A DNA stretch of 64,000 bases. It comes from Acanthopleura granulata. Taxonomy: Eukaryota > Mollusca > Polyplacophora > Chitonida > Chitonidae. Numbering within the stretch: position 1 is the first letter of the stretch; each line of letters opens with the position of its first letter. Below the pieces are notes generated by a model that saw only the letters and a list, made by a program, of their open reading frames with translations, ran no database searches and was not told the DNA's origin. Of the stretch, positions 40,157 through 52,100 are shown piece by piece. The stretch is from contig JABBOT010000012.1 in assembly GCA_016165875.1 (NCBI GenBank), positions 9,514,805-9,578,804 on the forward strand. The letters are read 5' to 3'. A program made the position numbers and the translations under genes.

Positions 40157-43100
40157 ATGTATACACAATGGTGCCTTAATGCTGATGTAGTACATTTAGA
40201 ATTAAATGGGACACTGGTACATATATATTTTTCTTAAATACAAAATTCGTTTATTTGTTGAAGTGATGAACACTTAAGTTGCTTTAAAGGCAGTTTTTAA
40301 TAATCTTAAGGTTATATTAGTAGAATTTATGTATATATATTTTGTCCCCCTAGTGCTTGAAAAAATACATATAAGTATATATAAATACATATACATATCT
40401 CTCTCTCTCTCTCTCTATATATATATAACATCAGCAATATGGANNNNNNNNNNNNNGTTTCTCCAGGGCTCTGCCTGGTTTCCTCCCACCATAATGCTGA
40501 CTGCTGTCGTATAACTGAATTGTTCTTGAGTACGGTTTAAAACACCAATCAAATAAATAAATAAATAAACTGAACTGCTGATTGTGATGCTGTCATTGCA
40601 CAGATCATTCACAAAGTCTTTGTTATACGCTTCATATTTTGTCAACTAACCACAAATGGATAATGAAAGAAATTGGCCACCATACAAAAATTCAAAGCAA
40701 ACACCAGCCAGCACATAAACAATACAAGTATGTAAAGTACTTCCATTTGTTTGAGTTCTGATGTATTGTAGGTGTTTCAGCTTTTATGGTTCATTACTTG
40801 AGTAGTAAGGTGAGAAAGAAAAATATCTGAGAAGCAAAGCCTTTATAAAAGAGTCCCAGTTACTCTGCATGTCTAGCGTTATTTGTTTCATTTTATGGGA
40901 ACTTTTATCAAATGTTTGCTAGCACTTCTAACTGTAGAGAGAAGCAAATCTGTCCCAGTTGTAGTGATGTATCAGAATCAGTGGACATGACCATTCATAG
41001 ATTCTGACATCGCTGTGAAACCAGGTAAAGATGACTACACGCATGTTTCATTTTGTATCAACTGTCAAAGATGTTAAAGATATGCTTCTCTGTGTAGAAA
41101 GAGACCTGCAGAGCTATTTTGTGATGATAACTTCGACTACAACTTACATGTATTTGTTAGTCATTTCTGATTTCCTCCCCAATAGAATTGCATGCCAATG
41201 TTAGATTACCCTGGATTATGCAAAGTGTTATTGCTTTTCTTGGTGCAGGAGTTCTGGGCTTTGATTTCTCTCATGTTTTGTTGCCATGTTTTGTTCTGTT
41301 AAAGATGGGGGTGCCTGTGTGGAGGCAGCCCATGCTAGAAATAACAACCTGAAGGTGGTGGATTCTGGAGAAGATTCTGAGGACGAAGATGATCAGGACA
41401 CCAGTACAGTTCTGCTGGGTAAATCTCCATACAGACTTAGTTCTGCTGGGTAAATCTCCATACAGACTTAGTTATTATTCCATAGAGGCTGTGTATCTAC
41501 TCAGCATTCTCTGGCAGGTTTGAATAAATGTGCATGTGGGTAATGACGTCCACATGGTAATAAGTCCACATGCTTACTCACTTGATTGGTGTTTTATGGA
41601 ACATGGGCTCAAATATTTTTCACTTCGTGTTTTTCACTGGCCGAAGGATTTAAGTTTAGCAGAGCTTGGAAGAAACCATTGTTCCTCTTAAGGGGAAAAC
41701 CACTGTTTGAAAAAGAGGTAGAGAATTCACTGTTCCTTGCAAGGAGGTCATCCAAGTTATGTCAAAGTCTGGAAATTTATCATAAAGCTCAGCCTAAAGG
41801 GATAATATCACTTGTTAAAAGTTTTTCCCTTTCTCATAAGAAAAGAATTAAGTGGAATGATGGAAAAACAAGAAGATCCAGTTAAGTTTGCTTGAATGAT
41901 GTGCCTTATCTCAGTTCATCTGTTCTATAACGGTGAGTGCTGATCAAACTTAAAATAATAAGGTCAGTGTCTTGTTGGTGAAGCTGAGGGATAAACACAA
42001 AATATATCCTGATTTTATATGGCATACAAATGCCTTGCTTGAAAACATGTTATTATAAATGGATGCCTTGTCGCAGTTGCAAAAATTACCAGAGATTTAT
42101 TGATTACCTGTTTTTTGCAAATTTTACACTTCTTATTGGTCAAGTCATATTGGTAGAACCTTGAAAAATTCCAAGTCTGAAAATTGCTTTCAAGTTTACG
42201 AAGGATTGTAATAAACCTATGTGTCACAGGTATATCTTTTGAAGAAGATATTAATAGCCAGTTTCAGGTTTATAATGGTGCATTTATAGTTAGTCAGTTT
42301 AGCCTGTCCCTTTTTAATTGATGTTGGGTGTTATGTTGCATATCACCTTGGCAACACTTTGCAGATATGACGTCTTTTTGCTTAAATTATTTATAACTGC
42401 AGAGAGTTGTAGGATGAACCTAATGATTTATGAGAAAAAAGGCTGTTTGACCTCAAGACCGTCATGTGATCCATAAAAGATACATGCACAGGTTGCAGCT
42501 CATTATTTGTCTATACATAATTACAAATACTGCACTAGATCATTCTTTAATGTGCAAGACCAATCGAGCCCAAGACCATTTTATCCTTTAATCATTAATA
42601 GTGATGTGTATTGACAGGCAGTTGTTAATCTTTCAAATAAGAAAAGAAAAACAAACTTACATTATCATCTTCACAGAATTGGAGTGTTCAGCTGTTCTAG
42701 TAATCTTTTAGATGCCAGATATGTTAAGCAAATGAAGTAGAGGATTAACACCCCCACCCAACAAGATCTCGTAATTACGTGGCTTATTCTGTCTTAGCTG
42801 TACTAAATTAGTTTTAAGGGGAAAAAACTGCTAATGCATGTCTTTGGCTTTTGCTTGCTTTTTATGGCCTTGAACTGATTTGTGTGGTGCTTTTTTGGCG
42901 TCCATCAGGGCAATTGGAAATCCTTTTTTTATTTAGGAAATCCTTTTTTTATTTAGACTAGTTGTTTGAAAGTGATTGGAAATGTAGAGCTTGTTTGACT
43001 TCTGCTATGTTAAGATTTTGATGTTTATGTCTAGAAAGTCCTTCCGTGTCGTATTGGCATAAATTTAGTCTGACAAGTGCAAATACGTACTGTAGTTTTA

Positions 43101-46100
43101 TAGTACTTTTTGACTGGTTTTTTTTGCCTGCACAAAACATACACCTATTTCAGCCTGGGCAAAAAAAGCAAATTTGAATAAACAAAAAAAAAGGAAGAAG
43201 AAGAAGAAAATGGAGCATATCATGATAGTCATATGATATTGTTTTGATGTAAATATCTAGATGTAGACTTATCAGCACCGGTGTACCAAGCACCGCAGAA
43301 CTCATTGGAATTATTGATTGTCTTTTTGCTTGGCTCTGTACATATCTGCTGGTTGTCAAGGTAATTGCTTGGGATATTGACGAGTGAGGCTGGATGATAA
43401 GGCATGGTGGCTGTACCTGTGTAGAAGAGATGAATAAACCATGAAGGTACCAGTGTGCCGCCAACCACTTTATCTTGGTGTAAAATGAAAACCAGACAGC
43501 AAGGAGTGCCATCAGAGACTGCAGACAAGGTAGATAGTGTTGACCTTGGTATCAAATGGGCATGTATGTTATGAGAGAGGCTGAGGTGTAGGTAGCAAAG
43601 CTTGTCCATACCTGCCCGCCCCTGACCTGTTCCCCTGTTAGGGCGATGTCTCAAGTACATCACACCTGCTCTCTGCTTCCACATCAATTTATAAATCCAT
43701 GTTGAAAACAGAACAGAATTTCTGCATGGAAACCGGAGCACAAACATAACCATACATTTGCATTTGAACAGTCATAAGGATGTACTGGTACAATCTGTTG
43801 TTAGTTGTGACAAGCCGCTCTACAAGTCATCCTGTCTGTGACTTTATCTGTTGGTTAGTGGGTTCCTAGGTGGTTCAGGCAACTTTCTAACATCCTGTCT
43901 TTTAAGGTGGGGCATACTTAAATTAGGGGCCTGACAGCAAGACGATGAGGAACCCTTCACCATCAACTTTTTTGCTGGATAGGGCAACTATTGCAAATTT
44001 CCACTTGATTACCTAAGACTTGAGAACCCTAGGCTGGTCGACTTGATTTAAAATTTTTGGTCAAAGTTTTTTCTTCTGTCATTTCAGCATGAAGTATAAA
44101 TAGAAGTATCAGGAACATTAATACACAGACTTAATGCCCTCATATGCATGGCAGTGGCAATACATATTAAAAACACAAAGTAACTTGCCTGAGAGTGTTA
44201 CTTTTCTTCCATCAGCACATAATTTTCTTCGGGCAAATCATGTGAAACTGCCTGCTTTTGCATGAATAATAGATCGGACATTGACTTCGCTTTAATGGAA
44301 GGCCTAATAGCCAGTCTGAGATAACAGGCAGTTTTGTTTTTAATATTTCAGGACCTGAATGCGATGCAATTATACACTTACATGTATATGTATATCCATG
44401 TACAGTGTAAATATATAACAATCAGAGGCTGCTCAGCAGCTGAGAGGAATCAGATGTCATTGTCCCTACTTAATATGGTCCACCGTACAGTCAAAACATT
44501 TGACTGCATGTAATTTGGTGGGAAAAGGATCTAAAACAATCAGTGAAGGTAGTTTCAGATACAGGTTGATCTCTTGGCACTTCACCATGACTTCATTATT
44601 GTGTAGTCAAGCCCTTTAAGGCCTCCTCGGTCACTCTGTGATATTGGAGGCATGTTTGGCAAGAAAACATTTTTTAAACAGTGTATTGGATTTTAATACA
44701 CCTTGGTGTTTAGTCCAGCACAGGATTTGAAATGTGATATTTTATCATTTTTGACATTTTTGTGTGTACCCTTAAATATGAAAAATTATAATATATATTT
44801 CATAGGCTGCATTGGACTATTGGGGACGTGGCATATTTTTGGGCTCCCTTGATTTTGCCTTAGTGTGAACCCAGCCCTTGAGCTATGGTTGGCTCAGAAA
44901 TTGCCTGTAGCACAGTATGTACAATGTTGCAGTGTATCAGTTTCTGCTGTAATGTTGTGCAGTCTTCATTGTGACATCATTTTATCATGAACTGTGGAAG
45001 GAAGGTTTCAAATGAGTAGCATGGCATCAGTGTCGGTCTCGCTTCTGGGCATTGGCCAGGTTCCCATTAGCATGCAAACAGGACTGACATCTATTGCAGT
45101 GTTGATCATGGAGATAACAAAGGTCTCCGAACAGAAATGAACAAGGAGAGCTAGGGTTTCATTCTGGTCATTAAACCTTTTTGATGTGGAAATGCCTAAT
45201 GAAGCTGTACTTGTTTTTTTTTTTTATACCCACTGGTGCAGCAAGTAAATGACCCTTGCTGTGTTGTCAAGAACTGTACTTTCTCTCATATTTACCCAGT
45301 TTGAAACAACAAGGTAGAATGGCAGGGTTGATCTGATGGACGAATTGACACGCTCATCAAAGTTATATTTACATTCATGTGCATGATTTTATGCATCAAT
45401 ATACTTCCGCCTCATGGTTTTTTAGCTCTGTATGTGTTTGATGTTTCATTTATAGTGGAGTGCCATTAAGTCTATTTTAAGTATCCAATCCCAAAATAAA
45501 AGGGGACGTTATTGTCATTTTACAGAGGACTGAGCACATCTGAACTGCATACATCTACTTTATTTATCCAGAAGACAGATAGAGATGTTATATCACCCAT
45601 TGTGTGGTGATTGATATCACTTTGAAAGCCTTTTAAACACAAATTACAAACACGTTACATAGGCATAAGAAGGAAATGTGAGTAGAGGCAAAGTTAATTC
45701 ATGATGGGTTCTTTGTATATTTTTTTTTTTCAATCTTTTAAAAGTTAGTGAGGTCAATGTGTGCAATATGCTGGAAAAGATTTTTAAAAAAGAAATGCAT
45801 TCAAACTTTTAGCGTATATTTTTCAGTGATACCGGTTGTCGATCAACCAGATACTGCAATACTGAAAATTTTGTGTTTCTCATGATATATTTATCGCTAT
45901 TTTTATCTAACCCTGCTTGAAATTGAGTAGTACATGTAGTAGGTATTAAGTGTACGTTCAAGATTTGCCACATGTTAATAACTGGCCTTGGGAAGAGACC
46001 ACCTAATAAGTAGGATATACAATGTACTAGTTGAAGTTGAAGAAAGGGTGTCTGTTAATTTTGCAACACTTCTTGAAGAATACCCTTTGACAGCATATGA

Positions 46101-49100
46101 GCAACAGGTATGACACTTGGATGTTTTAGCTATGACTAAGAAGCTCTATATGTTAGATGTACCTTTCAGTTTGTGGGTAAGTGAGATTTTTTACATCCCA
46201 TTTTTTAACATTGGCCTCCTGCTTTTTGATGTGGGTGATTTTGTTAACTAGGGGCCTGAGTGCAAGACCACGTGAAATAGGTAAGCCGATCAGTGGCTTA
46301 GAGATGTGAGTTAAGAACACGATCACTCATGCCTGTATGCTTTAAAACTACACACCTCAGCAATAGCCCAATATTCATCTCAGTTTTAATTTTTGTGTGT
46401 GTGTTTATTAAGTTTTCGATTTGAAACTGTCTTAGAGTCCATGTCTCAGATGTGACAAAAGACTCACATAAAATGCAGAGGATATATTAAAATTCTGTTT
46501 TTTAGATTTTTTGATATTCTGAATTTTGTGTGACTGCCTAGGGTTGCAATGCTCTGGCATAGCCATGTGGGTTTGTTTGTCCCACAACAAACAAATCCTG
46601 GCCTTGTGCACTTGAAACAAGCTGTCTGGCTTACACGAAGTGAGCAAATTCACAGTTGTTACATATCTGGACTTTCTGTATCATAACAAAATGTTCTGTT
46701 TTTGTTTTCACTTCAGATGGTCAAAGCAAGAAGGAAATGGTGTCGGAGGAGTCTGAGTTTGTGTCCCCGCTCTCAGTGCCTGAGGGGTGCTGTAGACGTG
46801 TCCTGTGGGTTATCTCCTTGCCTATCACACTGCTGCTGTTCCTGACGATACCTGACTGTCGCAGGATGGCCTGCAGGAAGTGGTTCACCTTGACCTTCAT
46901 CATGTCTCTCGTTTGGCTCTCCGTTTTCTCCTATCTCATGATTTGGATGATCACAATTATAGGTACAGATATTTGACTTGTCTTGTTTGACTGTCCATTT
47001 TCCCCAATCTCATGATTTGGATGATCACTATTATAGGTACAGATATTTGGCTTGTTCTTGTTTTGCTGTCTGTTTTCTCCTACCTCATGATATGGATGAT
47101 CACACTTGCAGATACAGATGTTTGACTTGTCTCTCATTTGGATGTCCATCACATGATGTGGATGATCACAATTCTAGGTTCAGTTGTTTCCCTTACCTCA
47201 TGTTTGACTGTCCGTTTCCTCCTGTCTTATGATATGGATCATAGGTACAGTTGTTTGACTTGTCTTGTTTGACTGTCCATTTTCCCCGGTCTCATGATTT
47301 GGATGATCACAATTATAGGTACAGATATTTGACTTGTCTTGTTTGACTGTCCATTTTCTCCAATCTCATGATTTGGATGATCACAATTATAGGTACAGAT
47401 ATTTGACTTGTCTTGTTTGACTGTCCATTTTCTCCAGTCTCATGATTTGGATCATGACAGCTAGATACAATTCTTCAACATGTCTCTCATTTGGCTGTTT
47501 TCTTCTATTATGATTTTGGATGATCACAGTAATAGGTACCGTTATTTGGGTTATCTCTTGTTTGACTGTCCATTCTCCCCAATCTCATCATTTCGATGAT
47601 CACAATTCTAGGTACAAATGTTAGGCTGGTCTCTTCTTTGGCTGTTCGTTTTTCTCTCATATCATGATATGGATGATCACAATTCTAGGTTCAGTTCTTT
47701 GGCTTGTCTCTTGTTTAGCTGTCCATTTTCTCCTATATCATGATGTGGATGATTACAGTTGTTGGTAAAGTTGTTTGGCTTGTCTCTCGTTTGGCTGTCC
47801 GTTTTCTGCTTTATCATGATATGGATAATCACAATTATAGGTGCAAGAATACTAATTTGATTGTGTACATGTAACTCTATTGCTGTTTCAGTTGCAGCTT
47901 TTAATAAACTTGTTATGTACCAAGTGAAAGCCTGGTTTTCTGAGGGTACTGTTCTTTCCTCCCAACTCATATAAAACTGACTGTTTTAGACTGTTTTCAT
48001 AAGTGAAAAATTCTTGAGCATAACCCTAAACACCAACAAATAAATCAGTGCACATCCGTTTGAAAAAAGAAGGCTGATAATTTGCATTTGACAGATACTA
48101 ATTAAAGTGGCTATTTTTAATTTGTATCTGCAATTTGTTCTTTTATGGATCTTCTGTGAGACAGTGGACATAATTTCTACAGTTTGGAAATATCACCACC
48201 GAAACACCTCTTTGTTCTTACAGTTGTCTGTGAATTATACATGTACACACAACAAGCATATTTAATTACTGTACATTTGTATTTCCACAGTATCCTCACC
48301 TTATTAAAGCCGGTTGAGGTGTTTAAAAATTGTATGTTTCTATCTTCAGTCAAAATCCAACTTTCTCACAAGGAAAGGATACCATATCAATTTTTGCAGT
48401 ACAATATTATCGTAGAGAATGCTATAGGTTGAAGCTTTTGGTATTTGTTTTCTTAATTTACCTTGATGAATATGCAATTTAGCCAAGATCATCAGTGACT
48501 TCATTAATACCATCATCTTGCTAAATAACCGAGCTGTGCAAGGCAGTTTTGAAAATTACATGCTTACATTGTTCCAGAATATCTTGAATTCCTCTACAAT
48601 CATAAAATAACCCTCTGACATTTTGACATTTATCTTCAAGAGACAACTATTTCGAAAAAAATCTTGGTTAGTTTATAAGAATGAGAGCAACCTCAGTTTA
48701 GCTTCTCCTGTACTAGTAAACTTAGAAGCTGATGAATTTTCCTCTCATTAAGGCTGTTCAGAGCTGTGTCCCATTTTATCTTCTATTTTGGTCAGTGTGT
48801 CGTTTTACTAACAAGGACATGCAGGCTTATAGCGTGGAAATAATTTGATTTGCAGATTGCGTAAAATTGCTGGTAATAAAAATATTTCATCCTGAAGTCT
48901 TCAGAGCTTCTTATTATAACTTTGTCCCACTGTCATCTGAAAGGTCATGAGTATATGTGTTAGCCACGAAGCAGCAACATTTTAAAACACTACTTGATAA
49001 GTAAATCTAAATATTATGATTGTACTGCAGAATACGGGAGTTGGATTTAAATTCCTATGTTTACTTAGACCACACAGACATATATTTCACATTTTTTTTT

Positions 49101-52100
49101 CACACTATTATGATTTTTTCATCTACATTTACATTTATAATTTCAAATGAACTTTGCTTTCAATTTTTCACAGGCCACACGTTGGGTATACCAGACACTG
49201 TTATGGGCCTGACCTTCATTGCCTTCGGTGTCAGTGTACCTGATGCCATTTCCAGTTTAATAGTTGTCCGGGAAGGTGAGATCAAATATTACGTTCTGTA
49301 TGACTAACATATGGTTACTATCGTATAAATCAATTGATGTAAAATACTAGAATCCTTGCCCACATGGCATTTACTCTATACATATATATGTACCTGTCAC
49401 ATCAGCATTTTAGAAAAGACCTCTTGTTTGATAGTTTTCTCTTTAGTTGGGGTTAGTGTACCAGATAATATTTCAGACATGACAGTTTTCTGTGGAAGTC
49501 TTTTGGGATCAGTAGTCCAGATAACACCTCTTGTTTATTGGTTTGGGCTTCCTGAAAAAAAAAGATCTGTTGCCGGTAACACAACCCTGTCACAAAAAAT
49601 CGGGTTGGTTGGTAGGGATATATTTTTTGTGTATTTTATGCAAATTTGTTGACCAAAGTACAACCAATAACAAATAGTTCTAAAGATGATGCAAAGATTT
49701 AACCTTTCTGGTGTCCAGTTTTGCAACATGTTTTTCTTAGAAATCATTATAGCGAGGAGATGTGATGTAGCAATTCAGTCAAATGAATTTAACATTTAAT
49801 TTGTAATTTTTTTCTCCACCGTGTGCAGGAATATTTTGTTGTTTTTATGAGGGTCACTCAGGCTACAGTGCTTGAGCTGACAGTTTGTCAGAGGTAAATA
49901 ATTCAGAGGACAAATCTTTTGTAACTATATGTGAATAAAAATAATTCTAAAGTAACTTAGCATGATTTTGACAGTGTTATAGGTGTGGTCGTTTTCATTT
50001 TGTTTTTGTGGTTCTTTCAGTGTTCATGTTGGTGCCACCATGTGTGCCCTGCAGTATGAAAACTCACTCTTGACATGTTATATACTGCTGAATAGAGAAA
50101 ATCAAAAACATTCAATACATGTACGTACTGGTTTTTGGGTTGATACGTATTGCTGCTTTGCTGGAATACTCAGACCAGATCTCAGATCAGCAGACGAGAG
50201 AGATGATTTTGAAAGATGTATTTGGGTCATCTTACTTGAAATGGGATGTTATTAACTATTCAAATTGTGTTGACAGTGCCCAACCACATGCAGCAGGAAT
50301 CTATGACTAGTTACATAGTTTGCATGAAAAGTACAGAAACTGGATGTTGGCTGGATATCAATGAAATTCTTAGGGTAGACATTCACATATGTATGCTGCT
50401 TGAAATATTTAAGAGTTAAACTCTAAATTATGGTATAACTGTTAATTATATAGCATACAGACTTTATCTTACTGAAAGAAAAAAAAAAGTCTTTGATAAC
50501 TTTCTCTCAAGGAACCAAGTTTGTGTCTCTTGTTGGTCATGTTGATTCCCATGAATGTGAAACACAGAACTGACGAGTTGTTGTCGCTTAGGCCAATATG
50601 GGTAAAATCCCCAGCCTACCAACAATATGTTAGAACGTTTATCTCTGATTAGTATTTGATTTCCTCATAAAGCGATTCTCAAATCTCCTAGCTTGCACAA
50701 CAAACAGTGGATAGATAAAAGTGCGAAATTATGAATTACTTTACTGTCTTAATCATAAACAAAGGCCAAGCAACAGAATTATCTACATGCAAGAAACCTG
50801 AGCATTCATCATAGAATACATTTCAGTGTCTATAGGCTCTAATTTAAACTTGCTAATGAAATAGATAAGGATTTTAAATAAATTAACTTTGAGAGGAAAA
50901 TAAAAGAAGAAATTCTAAATCCCAATAAAAACTTTAGAGTAGGACCCATTTTTGATTCAGTCAGGTTACCTGCAAGAAACATATTTTTCATGGTGGCCCT
51001 TTAAATGTTTGTGCATGTGTTATTTCACACATGAAAAAGTTGATCATTATCTGGCCAAAGATCAGTGGTTTAATAGTGGTTTGATTTTGACCTTCAGGTT
51101 TTCTCTACCTGTTAGACTGATTAGTTGAAAAATTTTTAAGTGTTGCATTTAACGGCTATCAAATAAATAAAGAATGTTTCCTCTGGCTTTCCTCAGGCTA
51201 TGGAGACATGGGTGTGTCGAATGCAGTAGGCAGTAATATATTTGACATCCTAGTTTGCCTGGGGATTCCCTGGTTGTTGGAGACAACTGTCCACAACCCA
51301 GGTAGTACAATACAGGTGTATAGTCAAGGTAAGTAGAAGAGCTGAGTGTTGTCATCGTTAGGTTGTTATGTTATGTGATATTTACATGCTCAGAATCTGT
51401 GGGCGTCTGTTTTCTTCAATTCTGAGCAATGTCAACAAGAAAACATTAATGAAGATCCGAAAATTTCACACTACAATTTCATGCAGTTAATGAGACAGCA
51501 TAAGGCCGAGCTGGCCTTAAGAAAGAATAAATATAATTTGCTATTAGTAACTTGCTAAAGTCATGGAAATGTTATTGTATAAGCCAGCAGAGTATTCGAA
51601 GATTTCTACAGCATATGAAACTGTATGGGGGAATAGCTGTGTAGTGATTGGTGATAGTATTGCATATGGAAAGGGTATATTTGGAGAATTCTATATTAGA
51701 GTAAACCAAGCACTGTCATATAGTTAATAATACATGCAATTAATCCTGTAGGCTAATACTAGTTTATAGCCTACTGTAAGATCCAGTCCTCCCAGTGAAT
51801 GCCCTTTAGCAAGGCTTTATGAATGTGTATTAAGCAAATCCAGCTGTTTCTGCAGATTAAAATCTGAATGTCTGCATTATCCTCCAGTTTCAACAGGAGT
51901 AACTAATATACCACCTACGCACCCTCCAATTAGCTGACTAATGTAGTTGAGCAGCATGGTGATATGAAGGTATACAATAACTATTTCCTGTTGTTTCTGT
52001 GCTTTGTTTCAGGCCTGACTTACTCATCTATCACACTGTTGTCCACGGTTGCCTTCCTCCTCATAGCCACTCACCTCAATGGCTGGAAGCTGAACAAGCC

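Larger units (their letters stand above)
34565..41304 (+). other. NCKX intron after the microexon (gap-containing)
   Basis: It holds the antisense SPRY fragment, a pair of ~400-bp direct repeats around a 43-bp satellite, a SINE copy, AT/GA microsatellites, the 13-N gap and the start of duplication copy 2. Its continuity is doubtful because of the gap. Confidence 0.6.

Noticed and set aside
43229..43753. 174-codon ORF on the minus strand, the longest in the window
   Set aside because: No recognisable domain, no membrane or signal pattern of note, and no splice or polyadenylation context. In AT-rich intron sequence one ORF this long can arise by chance.
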